DNA from: Chlorobiota bacterium
GTDB lineage: Bacteria; Bacteroidota; Bacteroidia; Bacteroidales; JAADGE01
NCBI GenBank assembly: GCA_013152535.1
Contig: JAADGE010000083.1
Location: forward strand, 1-45,304
Reading direction: 5' to 3'
DNA: 45,304 nucleotides
The position numbers and the translations under genes are program-made. The notes under the pieces are model-generated. The model was not told the origin of the DNA and made no database searches. It saw nothing but the letters and a program-made list of their open reading frames with translations. Below are positions 19,817 to 28,379 of the stretch, piece after piece (the stretch's first letter is position 1; the number at the start of each line of letters is the position of its first letter).

Positions 19817-20494
19817 TTAAACAGCACTTAATCTTTTCAAAGCATCAACATCTAAAATTTCAATTTCTTTTCCTTTTATTTTAATCATTTTGTCAGTATC
19901 AAGTTCTGTTAAAACCCTGCTGACACTTTCGCGCGTTATATTAATAAAGTTACCTAATTCTTCTCGTGATAAAGGTAAGTGAAAAGAATTCGATTCGTAT
20001 ATCTTTTCCTGAAAAAATAAAAGAGCATGAGCCAATCTACCGTACACATTATTTTTGGTACGATTGACACATTTTCGAAACAGTTCTAATTCACTGTTAC
20101 ACAGCTCAACAATAATTTCATAAGCAAATTTTTTATTTTCTTCAATAAATGATTTGAAAATATCGGTATGAATAAAGCAAATATGCGAATCTTCTAATGC
20201 CGTTGCAGAATAATGATTAATTTTTTCTTCAAATGTTGTCGGAATCCCCAAATATTTAGGACCTTTTGTAATCTTTAAAATTTGAGATGCTTTCCCTTCA
20301 GTATGTAATTTCACAACACCTTCTCTGAGATATGTAATATTAACCGAAAAAGTTCCTTCTTTAAAAATAACATCTCCTTTTTTAAAATCAATTTGGACAC
20401 AATTCTCTCCCAATTCACTCAGTTGTTCAGGATTTAAAGCTTTGGCAGCCGAGGATTTAATAATACATGTACTGCAATTAATATTTGATGTCAT
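19817..20494 (-). CDS. Crp/Fnr-family transcription regulator
   Basis: This 225-residue protein has an N-terminal cyclic-nucleotide-like beta-roll (FKKGDVIFKEGTFSVNITYLREGVVKL), a dimerisation helix around LCNSELELFRKCVNR, and a C-terminal winged helix with the recognition helix INITRESVSRVLTEL. The E-SR residues are those that read TGTGA or TTGAT half-sites. Cysteines at positions 7, 10 and 32 are reminiscent of, but do not match, the FNR iron-sulfur pattern, and no cAMP-specific residues are evident. A Crp/Fnr-like site lies about 80 bp upstream. It may control the anaerobic respiratory genes at the right end of the window; that link is inference. Confidence 0.92.
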   Translation of the reverse strand: MTSNINCSTCIIKSSAAKALNPEQLSELGENCVQIDFKKGDVIFKEGTFSVNITYLREGVVKLHTEGKASQILKITKGPKYLGIPTTFEEKINHYSATALEDSHICFIHTDIFKSFIEENKKFAYEIIVELCNSELELFRKCVNRTKNNVYGRLAHALLFFQEKIYESNSFHLPLSREELGNFINITRESVSRVLTELDTDKMIKIKGKEIEILDVDALKRLSAV

Positions 20495-20570
20495 CTGTTT
20501 TTTATGAAGTGCAAAAGTAATATAAATGTGCGTTTTTCAGTCATAAAAAGATGATTTCTTCAAGATAAAA

Positions 20571-20584
20571 TGTGATTTGCATCA
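20571..20584. promoter_or_regulatory. Crp/Fnr-like site upstream of the Crp/Fnr gene
   Basis: TGTGATTTGCATCA has the form TGTGAT-N4-ATCA. On the minus strand a -7 box TACTTTTG (complement of 20512-20519) puts transcription start near 20505, so the site is centred at about -72, a class I activator position. It suggests autoregulation. The same TGTGAT-N4-ATCA pattern occurs at 44476. Confidence 0.45.
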
Positions 20585-20608
20585 TTTGTAAATGAGAATA
20601 AAATCAAA

Positions 20609-22102
20609 TTATTTACGAATTTTAATGAAAAGGAATAATTTTTCTTTGATTGAAACAAAAGCAAGAAATGAAATAAACAGCAGAGTATGAACAACATACA
20701 TTTTAGTCCCTGACAGATGAGCAAAACGACTGAAAAAGAAAATAGTGAGAGCAAAAACGGTATAAAGAAATATCTTTTTTATCGGATAGCTAATTTTAAA
20801 ATGTTTTCTTCCCCAAAAATAAGAAACAATCATCATTGTAAAATAACAGAAAAAAGTTGCCCATGCAGAACCGAGATAACCGATTTTGGGAATTAAAATA
20901 AAATTTAAAATAATTGTTACAAAAGCTCCTATACCCGCAATGTATGCACCATATCTTGTTTTATCGGTTAATTTATACCAAACAGACAAATTATAAATAA
21001 CTCCGAGAAATAAGTTTGCAAACAGTAAAATCGGAACAATTTTTAAACCCGACCAATAATTTTTATTAATAAAGTGTTTGGCAACATTAATATAAAGCAT
21101 AATTCCGAGAAAAATAATTAAGCCGAATATAACAAAAAAGTTCATCACTTTTGCATAGGTTTCTTTGGCATTTTTTTCTTTTTGCTGACTGAAAAAGAAA
21201 GGTTCTGCGGCATATCGAAACGCTTGAATAAACAGTGTTATAAGAATAGATAACTTGTAATTTGCCCCGTAAATTCCGATTTGAGAGAAAATGTATTTAT
21301 CAGCATTAGCAATACCTGCAGGAACAACAATCAAGTATTTTAATAAAATACGATCGATGACTTCGTTTATCATTCCGGCAAGACCGGCAAAAAGAAGCGG
21401 AGAGCCGTAGATTAAAAGTTGTTTTAAAATTGCTTTTGAAAAAGTATATTTTATTTTGAAAAAATCGGGAACAAACAGAAGTAAGGTAACAGCACTTGCA
21501 ATTAAATTGGAAATAAAAATATAACCGATTCCTATATTTCCGGAATAAAATACAGAGACAAAAGAGTTCGGATTATTTTTCAACAAATAGGGACAAAGTA
21601 AGAGAAAAAACAGGTTAAAGCCGATGTTCAAACCAATGTTAATGAATTTAAAAACGGCAAATTTTACGGCTTTATTTTCACGTCGTAATTTTGCAAAAGG
21701 GAGAGTTGTTAAAGTATCTAAACTAATAATCAGGGCAAACCAAATAATATATTCTTTATGATCCGGATATCTTAAAATATTTGCAATCGGTTGTGCAAAA
21801 ATGATAATTGCGGATAAAAAAACAGAAGTTGTAATAAGAAACGGACTGATAGCTGTCGTAAAAATTTTTTCCGGATTTTGATGTTTTTCAGAGAACCTGA
21901 AATAAGACGTTTCCATTCCGTAAGTAAGCAATACAAACAGGAATCCGGCATACGCATATAAATCGGTAACAATTCCGTATTGTGAAGTTAAAAATAAATT
22001 GGTGTAAAGCGGAACCAACAGATAGTTCAAAAATCTGCCGATAATACTGCTGAAGCCGTAAACAGCTGTTTGCCCTGCCAGTTTTTTTATTTGACTTGCC
22101 AT
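20609..22102 (-). CDS. Polysaccharide flippase, Wzx/MOP superfamily
   Basis: This 497-residue integral membrane protein has about 12-14 hydrophobic helices. The N-terminus KKLAGQTAVYGFSSIIGRFLNYLLVPLYT is the classic O-antigen flippase start. It probably moves undecaprenyl-linked repeat units across the inner membrane for assembly of the polysaccharide whose transferases lie at 9021-11583. The ATG at 22102 is almost at the predicted transcription start (TATTTTTG on the minus strand, complement of 22111-22118). It is divergent from ompH. Confidence 0.93.
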   Translation of the reverse strand: MASQIKKLAGQTAVYGFSSIIGRFLNYLLVPLYTNLFLTSQYGIVTDLYAYAGFLFVLLTYGMETSYFRFSEKHQNPEKIFTTAISPFLITTSVFLSAIIIFAQPIANILRYPDHKEYIIWFALIISLDTLTTLPFAKLRRENKAVKFAVFKFINIGLNIGFNLFFLLLCPYLLKNNPNSFVSVFYSGNIGIGYIFISNLIASAVTLLLFVPDFFKIKYTFSKAILKQLLIYGSPLLFAGLAGMINEVIDRILLKYLIVVPAGIANADKYIFSQIGIYGANYKLSILITLFIQAFRYAAEPFFFSQQKEKNAKETYAKVMNFFVIFGLIIFLGIMLYINVAKHFINKNYWSGLKIVPILLFANLFLGVIYNLSVWYKLTDKTRYGAYIAGIGAFVTIILNFILIPKIGYLGSAWATFFCYFTMMIVSYFWGRKHFKISYPIKKIFLYTVFALTIFFFSRFAHLSGTKMYVVHTLLFISFLAFVSIKEKLFLFIKIRK

Positions 22103-22157
22103 TGAAAATGCAAAAATAGTTATTTCACAATCATTATCAAAATAAAGAATTTATATT

Positions 22158-22165
22158 TATATTTG
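22158..22165 (+). promoter_or_regulatory. -7 element of the ompH promoter
   Basis: TATATTTG fits TAnnTTTG and places transcription start about 26 nt before the ATG at 22198. No clear TTTG -33 element is visible, so confidence is moderate. Confidence 0.45.
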
Positions 22166-22197
22166 TGCGTTTTAAATAAAAAGTAAAATTTACTGAT

Positions 22198-22698
22198 ATG
22201 AAAAAAATAACTTTATTGACACTTGTTTTGGTTTTGGTTTTTTCCGGAATGAATGCACAAAAATTTAAGTACGGACATATTGACGGACAAGCGGTTTATA
22301 AAATGATGCCCGAAACCCAAAAAGCCGATACATTATATGCACATTTTGTAAAGCAATTAGAAGATCAAATTAAAAATATGCAAGATGAATACAATGCAAA
22401 AGTAAAAGAATATAAGGCAAATGAGGCAACACTAAGTGATATTATAAAACAAACCAAAGCCGATGAAATAAATTCTTTGGGTAAGCGCATTCAGAAATTT
22501 CAAGTTTCAGCACAAACCGAAGCCGGTAAAAAACAAAAGGAACTGTACGAACCCGTAAAAAAGAAATTTGATGAAGCATTAAAAGCCGTTGCAAAAAAAT
22601 ACGGATATAAATTTATTATTGATAAAAATGTTTTATTGTATTCTGATGATGCTGATGATGTTACAAAATTGGTAAAAACTCAACTCGGGATAAAATAA
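22198..22698 (+). CDS. OmpH/Skp-family periplasmic chaperone
   Basis: This 166-residue protein starts with a signal peptide (MKKITLLTLVLVLVFSG, cleavage near NAQ). The mature part begins FKYGHIDGQAVYKMMPETQKA, the OmpH/Skp start, followed by a long charged coiled coil (about residues 45-125) and a C-terminal strand KKYGYKFIIDKNVLLY. Skp-like trimers hold unfolded outer-membrane proteins. It is monocistronic with a strong terminator. Confidence 0.92.
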   Translation: MKKITLLTLVLVLVFSGMNAQKFKYGHIDGQAVYKMMPETQKADTLYAHFVKQLEDQIKNMQDEYNAKVKEYKANEATLSDIIKQTKADEINSLGKRIQKFQVSAQTEAGKKQKELYEPVKKKFDEALKAVAKKYGYKFIIDKNVLLYSDDADDVTKLVKTQLGIK

Positions 22699-22718
22699 AG
22701 TTTCTTTTTAACTTACAG

Positions 22719-22750
22719 AAAAACCCTGCATTGATATTTGCAGGGTTTTT
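22719..22750. terminator. Terminator after ompH
   Basis: AAAAACCCTGCA (22719-22730) pairs perfectly with TGCAGGGTTTTT (22739-22750). It is symmetrical and may also stop transcription from the minus-strand response-regulator remnant. Confidence 0.9.
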
Positions 22751-22776
22751 CGTTTGATAATTGTAATATAAAATTG

Positions 22777-23151
22777 TTAATTTATTATGTTTACCGCTAA
22801 ATTACCGGTTATATTTAAAGTTTCTTCAATAATGCTTAGCAGGTCTTCTTTTCTGTAGGGTTTAAAAATAATATGATCAATACCTGCCGAATGAATTTCA
22901 TCAGTTTTGCTTTTGTCGGTATAAGCTGTTTGTGCAATTACTCTGATTTGTTTGTGCGTTTTCTTAATTTCTTTATAGGCATCAATAACATTCATTTCAG
23001 GCATTAAGATATCGGTTAATATTAGGCCAACAGCATGATTACCGCAAAATTCAATTGCTTCTTTTCCGTTATTTACACTATATATATAAGCATATTTCTT
23101 TTTCAAAAATTCTTTCAGTAAGATAACTGAATATGAATCATCATCAACTAC
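22777..23151 (-). pseudogene. Response-regulator receiver domain, 5'-truncated remnant
   Basis: The frame runs from VVDDDSYSVILLKEFLKKKY (ending at 23151) through the phospho-acceptor segment LILTDILMPEM, the conserved Thr/Ala loop VIAQTAYTD and the lysine in FKPYRKEDLL. It therefore has nearly a whole CheY-like domain, but the first beta-strand and any start codon are missing. The wording RVIAQTAY...AGIDHIIFKPY resembles the C-terminal receiver of Bacteroidetes hybrid histidine kinases. Its 5' side runs in the same frame into an IS1595-like transposase remnant. It is probably the 3' stub of a lost kinase. An internal TTG at 23106 might start a nonfunctional 109-residue product. Confidence 0.75.
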
Positions 23152-23492
23152 TTTTCTTTGAAACAGCCATGCGGTCTTTTGTCGTAATTAAAGTTTGCAG
23201 CTCAGTTCAGTTTAACTTATTCTTTTTTTACTTGTTGACATATAATATATTATCCAAAAAAAAATTAATACTGGAAATTTTAACTTATGAAATAGAGTCC
23301 TCGTTGTCGGACTTTCAACATAATGACACCGTGTGCATTGTCGGTCAAATTCCTTATTGCCCTTACAATAATATGTATGTCCGCATTTCTTGCAAACCAA
23401 ATTATTTCTGAAAAATATTTCATACAATTTCTGTCATCCGAAAACATCTGTTGAAACTCAAATATTGACATGCTTTTAAACTTTGACTCCAT
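23149..23492 (-). pseudogene. IS1595-family transposase fragment, decayed
   Basis: Reading down from 23492: the conserved start SMSIFEFQQMFSDDRNC and KYFSEIIW, then a -1 frameshift near 23405, then the zinc ribbon LVCKKCGHTYY...FDRQCTRCHY, the TLFHKLKFP and WIIYYMSTSKKRIS segments, stop codons at 23212-23214 and 23188-23190, and finally KTAWLFQRKV. These pieces follow the order of IS1595-family transposases (ISXO2-like). The catalytic DDE/DDN-K region is absent. It ends exactly where the receiver domain begins. Dead mobile DNA. Confidence 0.75.
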
Positions 23493-23584
23493 ATCTAAAT
23501 TTTTTCTCCAAATTTACGGGTTCTTTCGATATTTACAAAACGCCTAATTCAATTAGTTTATTACTAAAAACCTGTAGCAAATAT

Positions 23585-24817
23585 TTAGAACTTGTCAATT
23601 TTTTTAGATAATTTGAATGTCACAGGAATCGAGAACCAAACATTTACTTTTTTGCCGTTTTGTTCTCCCGGTTTAAATTTCGGCAGGGTTTTAATAACTC
23701 TAACAGCTTCGTCATCAAGTAAAGGATTTACACCTTTTTGAAGTTCGATTTTACCGACTTTGCCTGTTTTTGTAATTTCAAATCTTACAAACACAGTACC
23801 TTCTATTCCGTTTTTTTTAGCAACGACGGGATAAACAGTACGAGTTGCAAGATAGCGTCTTAATTCAATATTGCCGCCGGGAAATTCCGGCATATTTTTA
23901 ACATATACAAAAATTGTATCATTTACCGAAAAAGATTCTTTTTTATTAGTAATTTTTTTATTATTTGAGAATGAGAATAGTACAGTCATTAATCCGATAA
24001 GCGGAATTATCAGCAAAACTTTTAGCTTTGCAATTTTTTTTGATTTTAGCTTATTTATCATGTTTATTCTTTTTAATGTTAATGATTTGTTAAAATGATT
24101 TGCAAATTCAAATTGCTGACCAACTTGTTGTTTAATTAAGAGCATCTTATATTTGTCAGCTTCAAAGCCCTGCAGGATTACTTTTTCGTCTGACAAATAT
24201 TCGTGGAGCATTTTCAAATAACTTTTATAAATATATATCATAGGATTAAACCACATGAAAATTATTGCGATTTCAGACAGCAAAATATCTAAAGAATGTT
24301 TCTGTTTTGTATGTGCAAGCTCATGTTGCAGAATATTTTCAAAATTTGCTTTATGTATATCTTCTTTATTAAAAAATATATAATTTATAAAAGAAAACGG
24401 AGAAATTTGTTCATTACATACATATACTTTAGTCCCGTTAAAAATTCTAAGTTCACATTTATTTTTGAATTTTATTATTGAAATTAGTTTAAATAAAAAT
24501 CGTAATAATAGTATTAAGGAAATAGACGAATATAAAATTTCCGATAATTGAATTGGAAAAAATGAGTTACTTTTCGGTTTAACAATTATATCATTAAGTT
24601 GTATTGTTTCTGTAATTTGGTAAAGAAAATCGGTTTGATTTATAGTCTGTAAATTTATATTTACCAACGGAAGAATAAATGAAAGAATAAATGATGCTAA
24701 TAAAAAAATACGCTGTAATTTATTAAAAGTTTCTTTTTGCAAAAAGATTTTCCACACTGCAAAAAATAAAAACATTGAAATTGCAACCTCTGATGAATAG
24801 TACAAAAAGTTTGTCAT
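23585..24817 (-). CDS. M56 (BlaR1/MecR1-like) membrane peptidase with C-terminal TonB domain
   Basis: This 410-residue protein has four or five N-terminal membrane helices, the zinc-protease motif HELAH at about residues 165-169 followed by KQKHSLDIL, and a further helix (LKVLLIIPLIGLMTVLFSF). The C-terminal TonB-like domain has GTVFVRFEITKTGKVGKIEL and a LPKFKPGEQNGKKV motif. In this family the peptidase senses an envelope signal and cleaves the BlaI-type repressor. The repressor gene is 5 bp upstream in the same operon. The signal is unknown; the usual penicillin-binding sensor domain is replaced by the TonB domain. Confidence 0.9.
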   Translation of the reverse strand: MTNFLYYSSEVAISMFLFFAVWKIFLQKETFNKLQRIFLLASFILSFILPLVNINLQTINQTDFLYQITETIQLNDIIVKPKSNSFFPIQLSEILYSSISLILLLRFLFKLISIIKFKNKCELRIFNGTKVYVCNEQISPFSFINYIFFNKEDIHKANFENILQHELAHTKQKHSLDILLSEIAIIFMWFNPMIYIYKSYLKMLHEYLSDEKVILQGFEADKYKMLLIKQQVGQQFEFANHFNKSLTLKRINMINKLKSKKIAKLKVLLIIPLIGLMTVLFSFSNNKKITNKKESFSVNDTIFVYVKNMPEFPGGNIELRRYLATRTVYPVVAKKNGIEGTVFVRFEITKTGKVGKIELQKGVNPLLDDEAVRVIKTLPKFKPGEQNGKKVNVWFSIPVTFKLSKKIDKF

Positions 24818-24822
24818 AATTA

Positions 24823-25203
24823 TTAATTATTTTGTTTTCTGTTCCGGATTATTCTGTTCATTTCTGCTTGCAATTCTTCTAACTCACTAATAGTCAAATC
24901 TTCTTCATCTGTAAAAAAAGATACCATTTGTTTTATTGAACCGCTGAAATAATTTTTAATAAATTTTTCAGCAAACTTTTTGGTATATTCTTTTTTGCTG
25001 ATTACCGGAAAATATTGATATGTTCTGCCATAAGATTTATGATTTATAAAACCTTTATTTTCTAAAATCCGTATAATCGTTGAAATTGTGTTGTATGCCG
25101 GTTTCGGTTCAGTAAAATGTTCAATAATTTCTTTTACAAAACCTTCCTTGACTTTCCAAAAGATTTGCATTATTTGTTCTTCTGCTTTTGTAAGCTCTTT
25201 CAT
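24823..25203 (-). CDS. BlaI/MecI/CopY-family repressor
   Basis: This 126-residue protein has the family winged helix (LTKAEEQIMQIFWKVKEGFV, PAYNTISTIIRILENKGFINHKSYGRTYQY). The C-terminal dimerisation helices follow, with the proteolysis-sensitive linker region between. It is the first gene of the operon with the M56 sensor. Half-sites matching a BlaI-type dyad overlap its promoter, pointing to autorepression. Confidence 0.95.
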   Translation of the reverse strand: MKELTKAEEQIMQIFWKVKEGFVKEIIEHFTEPKPAYNTISTIIRILENKGFINHKSYGRTYQYFPVISKKEYTKKFAEKFIKNYFSGSIKQMVSFFTDEEDLTISELEELQAEMNRIIRNRKQNN

Positions 25204-25221
25204 TCTTTTTTATTTACAATG

Positions 25222-25258
25222 CAAATGTACAACTAACATTTTAGTTATACAACTATAA
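25222..25258 (-). promoter_or_regulatory. Promoter and operator dyads of the blaI-M56 operon
   Basis: On the minus strand TACATTTG (complement of 25222-25229) is the -7 box, and a GTTG at about 25250-25253 serves as -33 with about 20 bp spacing. Two overlapping dyads cover the promoter: TAGTTATACAACTA (near-perfect, within 25241-25256) and GTACAACTAA...TTAGTTATAC (25227-25250, one mismatch). This is the arrangement expected for BlaI autorepression. Confidence 0.6.
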
Positions 25259-25458
25259 CCTTAGTTTAGCAGTGTTGGCTAAAAACATTATTAATGGAAT
25301 ATCAATATTTTTTAAAAATCTTAATTACATATTTACAAGTTTAATTCTTTATTATAAAGCAAGTTAATATGTATGAGAGATAGCCTTTATTTGTATTTTA
25401 AATTCTATAAAATTTTTTGTAAAATTTTTTCGATATTGATATTTGACCGGCTTTTTTG

Positions 25459-27057
25459 TTATAATTTTACAATAATATCATTACTTCTTTTGCTTTCTCT
25501 GTTATTTTTTCCGGTTGCTGTTATCACAACAGTATATTTTTTTCGGAAAGTATATTTTTTTCGGAAAAACGGTAGGCGTTTGCGTTGCATTATAATAAAT
25601 TTATCTTTTGTAGTTTTATATATGTCTTTTTCATCGGCATATTTAAAATCGTAGCCCCTGAATTTATAAATTTTATATATAATATCAGAAGTTGGTTCAA
25701 CATTTTCCCAAGAAATCATTAATTTGTTTCCGAGTTTTGTAATAAAAATATTTATCGGACTTTGTGTAGCAGTAATAATTCCGGGATTAGTATCCGCAAC
25801 AATTGTTGTGTCAACAGCAGCAAGATACGGAATTTCCGGCGGCAATGCAGGAACGGTATAAAAATGGAATCTCAAACTGTCGCTAAATCCAAGGGGATTT
25901 GCCGTTAAGGAACTTGCCCTATAAAAGATACTGCCCAAAACATTCGGATTTTGTCGATTGATGTGCATTTGCTCAGGAAGTTCATTCGGATTTCTCCAAG
26001 CCGGTGATGCTGCATCTTTTCCTGCATTGTAAACAGCCATACCTATATAAAGTTGTTTGCCGTATGTGTGATTGCTCCACCAATTTACAAGGGTAATATA
26101 ATCGGCATATTTATTCCCTACGGGCCAATAAATTTGCGGTACAACATAATCAATCCATCCGTTTTTTAACCATTTTACAACATCGGAATACAGATAATCG
26201 TAATGAGCCAAACCTCTTGTGTCGGAACCGTCCGGGTCTTTGCTTTTATTACGCCATACGCCCGACGGAGCAACCCCGAATTTCACAAAAGGTTTCTCGG
26301 ATTTTACTGCATCATAAACATCTTTAATGAATATATCCATATTGTTTCGCCGCCAATCGGCAATATTATCAAATTCGGTATTATAGGTTTTATAGGTTTG
26401 AAAGTCAGGAATGGGAATAATCCTGTTGTGTTCATCTTTAATCGGGTAAGGATAAAAATAGTCATCAAAATGAATTCCGTCAATATCGTATCTGTGCACA
26501 ATGTCTTTTATAATCTTTGTAACGTATTTCCTGACTTCCGGAATACCGGGATCAAAAAATTTATTAATGCCGTAAGTGAAAAACCACTCCGGTTTTCTGT
26601 TTATAATATTATTTTCGGCAATATCGGCATATTCAATTGTAGCAACTGCACGAAACGGATTAATCCATGCATGAAATTCTATATTTCTTTTATGACATTC
26701 TTTAATCATAAATTTTAAGGGGTCATAATACGGAACGGGAGCCTTACCTTGTTTTCCGGTAAGCCATTCCGACCAGGGTTCATATTTTGAATCGTAAAAA
26801 GCATCAGCTGCGGGTCGAACTTGAAAGAAAACGGCATTAATACCGATTTCAGAAAAATAATCCAGCATATCAGTAAATTCTTGTTTTTGTTCTTTTACGC
26901 TTAAAAACCCGCTGCTCGGATAATCTAAATTTTTAACGGTAGCTATCCACACACCGCGCATTTCTTTACCGTCCGGGGTTTGCCCTGAAAGATAAACAGT
27001 TAATGAAAAGTTTAAAATAAAAAACATTAAAAAGTTCAGAAAATGTTTCGGTTTCAT
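25459..27057 (-). CDS. GHL10-type (DUF187/YngK-like) glycoside hydrolase-like lipoprotein or secreted protein
   Basis: This 532-residue protein starts with a signal peptide (MKPKHFLNFLMFFILNFSL..., cleavage near SGQ). The TIM-barrel GHL10 domain begins EMRGVWIATVKNLDYPSSG and includes FFQVRPAADAFYDS, HAWINPFRA and the acidic DGIHFDDYFYPYP, where the catalytic Asp pair is expected. The C-terminus carries an FN3-like region. The last part holds a perfect 18-bp in-frame tandem duplication encoding FRKKYT twice. The family acts on polysaccharides, perhaps peptidoglycan-like glycans; substrate is not shown. Confidence 0.88.
   Translation of the reverse strand: MKPKHFLNFLMFFILNFSLTVYLSGQTPDGKEMRGVWIATVKNLDYPSSGFLSVKEQKQEFTDMLDYFSEIGINAVFFQVRPAADAFYDSKYEPWSEWLTGKQGKAPVPYYDPLKFMIKECHKRNIEFHAWINPFRAVATIEYADIAENNIINRKPEWFFTYGINKFFDPGIPEVRKYVTKIIKDIVHRYDIDGIHFDDYFYPYPIKDEHNRIIPIPDFQTYKTYNTEFDNIADWRRNNMDIFIKDVYDAVKSEKPFVKFGVAPSGVWRNKSKDPDGSDTRGLAHYDYLYSDVVKWLKNGWIDYVVPQIYWPVGNKYADYITLVNWWSNHTYGKQLYIGMAVYNAGKDAASPAWRNPNELPEQMHINRQNPNVLGSIFYRASSLTANPLGFSDSLRFHFYTVPALPPEIPYLAAVDTTIVADTNPGIITATQSPINIFITKLGNKLMISWENVEPTSDIIYKIYKFRGYDFKYADEKDIYKTTKDKFIIMQRKRLPFFRKKYTFRKKYTVVITATGKNNRESKRSNDIIVKL
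25531..25566 (-). repeat. 18-bp perfect tandem duplication inside the GHL10 gene
   Basis: The unit AGTATATTTTTTTCGGAA occurs at 25531-25548 and again at 25549-25566. It adds six residues (FRKKYT) in frame in the C-terminal domain. A slippage event that keeps the frame. Confidence 0.9.
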
Positions 27058-27275
27058 GTAAAAATATTTATTACTTAGTTATTCTTTTTTTTAATAAATG
27101 CACAAAATACGGATTAAAATCCATAATTCACTAACTTAATGGTGTTTATACAATCACAATCAAGACATTTTGAAGTCCTGCCGGACGTTCAAAAGTCAAC
27201 ATAAATGAGTTCAAAATATCCGAAGAATTTTTGAACATTTTTATAAAAATGACAAAAATGATAATCATTACTAAA
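27058..27275. repeat. Two inverted repeats 3' of galE
   Basis: TTTTGAAGTCC/GGAC-G-TTCAAAA spans 27168-27194, and GTTCAAAA (27209-27216) pairs with TTTTGAAC (27229-27236). The two share the GTTCAAAA arm, so alternative pairings are possible. Neither has a clean T-run after it on the galE strand. No gene is supported here; a longer frame in the region lies within galE antisense. Confidence 0.4.
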
Positions 27276-28301
27276 TTATGTAATGTTTCTGTATTTTTTC
27301 TCCCAGTTCCAAGCCGACAAAAGAGCATCTCCCAAAGATTTTTCAGTTTTACTGCGGAGGTTTTTTTCCGAATAACTTGTATCTGCCCAAATCTGTTCAA
27401 TATCGCCCGGACGCCGATTTACAATTTTGTAATTTAATTTAATACCGGTAACTTTTTCAAATGTATTGACCACTTCTAAAACAGAATCTCCTTTTCCTGT
27501 TCCGATGTTAAATACTTCATAATTTGTTTTATTTTCATTATTCACAAGTCGGCTTAAAGCTGAAATATGTGCTTTTGCCAAATCCGTAACATGAATATAA
27601 TCCCTGATTGCCGTACCGTCAGGTGTATTATAATCATTCCCGAAAATTCTTAATTGTTTTCTGATACCTGCGGCTGTTTGTGTAATATAAGGTACCAAAT
27701 TATTCGGCTCGCCAATCGGTAATTCTCCGATTTCGGCACTTTCGTGAGCACCTATCGGATTAAAATACCGTAAAGAAATTGCTTTTAAATTTTCCGTGCT
27801 GTTAATTGTATCATAAATAATTTCTTCCGAAATTTGTTTTGTATTGCCGTAAGGCGAATCTGCTTTAATAATCGGCGATTGTTCTGTTACCGGAAGTTTT
27901 TCGGCTTGACCGTAAACCGTACATGATGAGGAGAATATGAGATTTTTAAAACTTTTTCCCTGCATGGTTTCAAGAATATTAATCAATGAGTTAAGATTAT
28001 TTTTGTAATATTTCAAAGGAAGGCTAACTGACTCACCAACAGCTTTATAGGCTGCAAAATGAATAACTCCCGAAATATTGTTAATTGTATCGAAACAACG
28101 TAAAGTTTCTTTTGCATTTGCCAAGTCAATTTTATAAAACTCCGGTTTTATTCCGGTTATTTTCTTTATTCCGTCAAGAACTTCAATTGTTGAATTTGAT
28201 AAATCGTCTATAATAATAACTTCAAAACCAGAATTAATAAGCTCAACACAGGTATGAGATCCGATATAACCTGTTCCGCCGGTAACAATTATTTTTTTCA
28301 T
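27276..28301 (-). CDS. galE: UDP-glucose 4-epimerase
   Basis: This 341-residue SDR enzyme interconverts UDP-glucose and UDP-galactose. The NAD-binding TGGTGYIGSHTCVELINSG, the Ser/Thr pair in FSSSCTVYG, the catalytic YGNTK (Y-x3-K) and the C-terminal RPGDIEQIWAD segment are present. It supplies UDP-galactose for surface glycans and galactose use. Length is typical. It is divergent from the HU/SPOR gene, with a 10-bp inverted repeat in between. Confidence 0.96.
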   Translation of the reverse strand: MKKIIVTGGTGYIGSHTCVELINSGFEVIIIDDLSNSTIEVLDGIKKITGIKPEFYKIDLANAKETLRCFDTINNISGVIHFAAYKAVGESVSLPLKYYKNNLNSLINILETMQGKSFKNLIFSSSCTVYGQAEKLPVTEQSPIIKADSPYGNTKQISEEIIYDTINSTENLKAISLRYFNPIGAHESAEIGELPIGEPNNLVPYITQTAAGIRKQLRIFGNDYNTPDGTAIRDYIHVTDLAKAHISALSRLVNNENKTNYEVFNIGTGKGDSVLEVVNTFEKVTGIKLNYKIVNRRPGDIEQIWADTSYSEKNLRSKTEKSLGDALLSAWNWEKKYRNIT

Positions 28302-28379
28302 AAATATTTATAAGATTTCAAAAATATATAATATTATGCTAAAAATACACAGAAAGGTAAACATTGTATAAGTTTTCAA

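Noticed and set aside
19787-19831. Strong Shine-Dalgarno AAGGAGGAGA before a TTG and a 9-codon frame
   Set aside because: The frame is too short and overlaps the 3' end of the Crp/Fnr gene; Bacteroidetes rarely rely on such sites. Likely chance or part of the palindrome region.
23133-23411. Plus-strand 92-residue frame
   Set aside because: It is antisense to the transposase and receiver remnants and has no recognisable features.
23544-23556. Palindrome CTAATTCAATTAG as a possible IS end
   Set aside because: No matching inverted repeat or target duplication was found on the other side of the transposase fragment.
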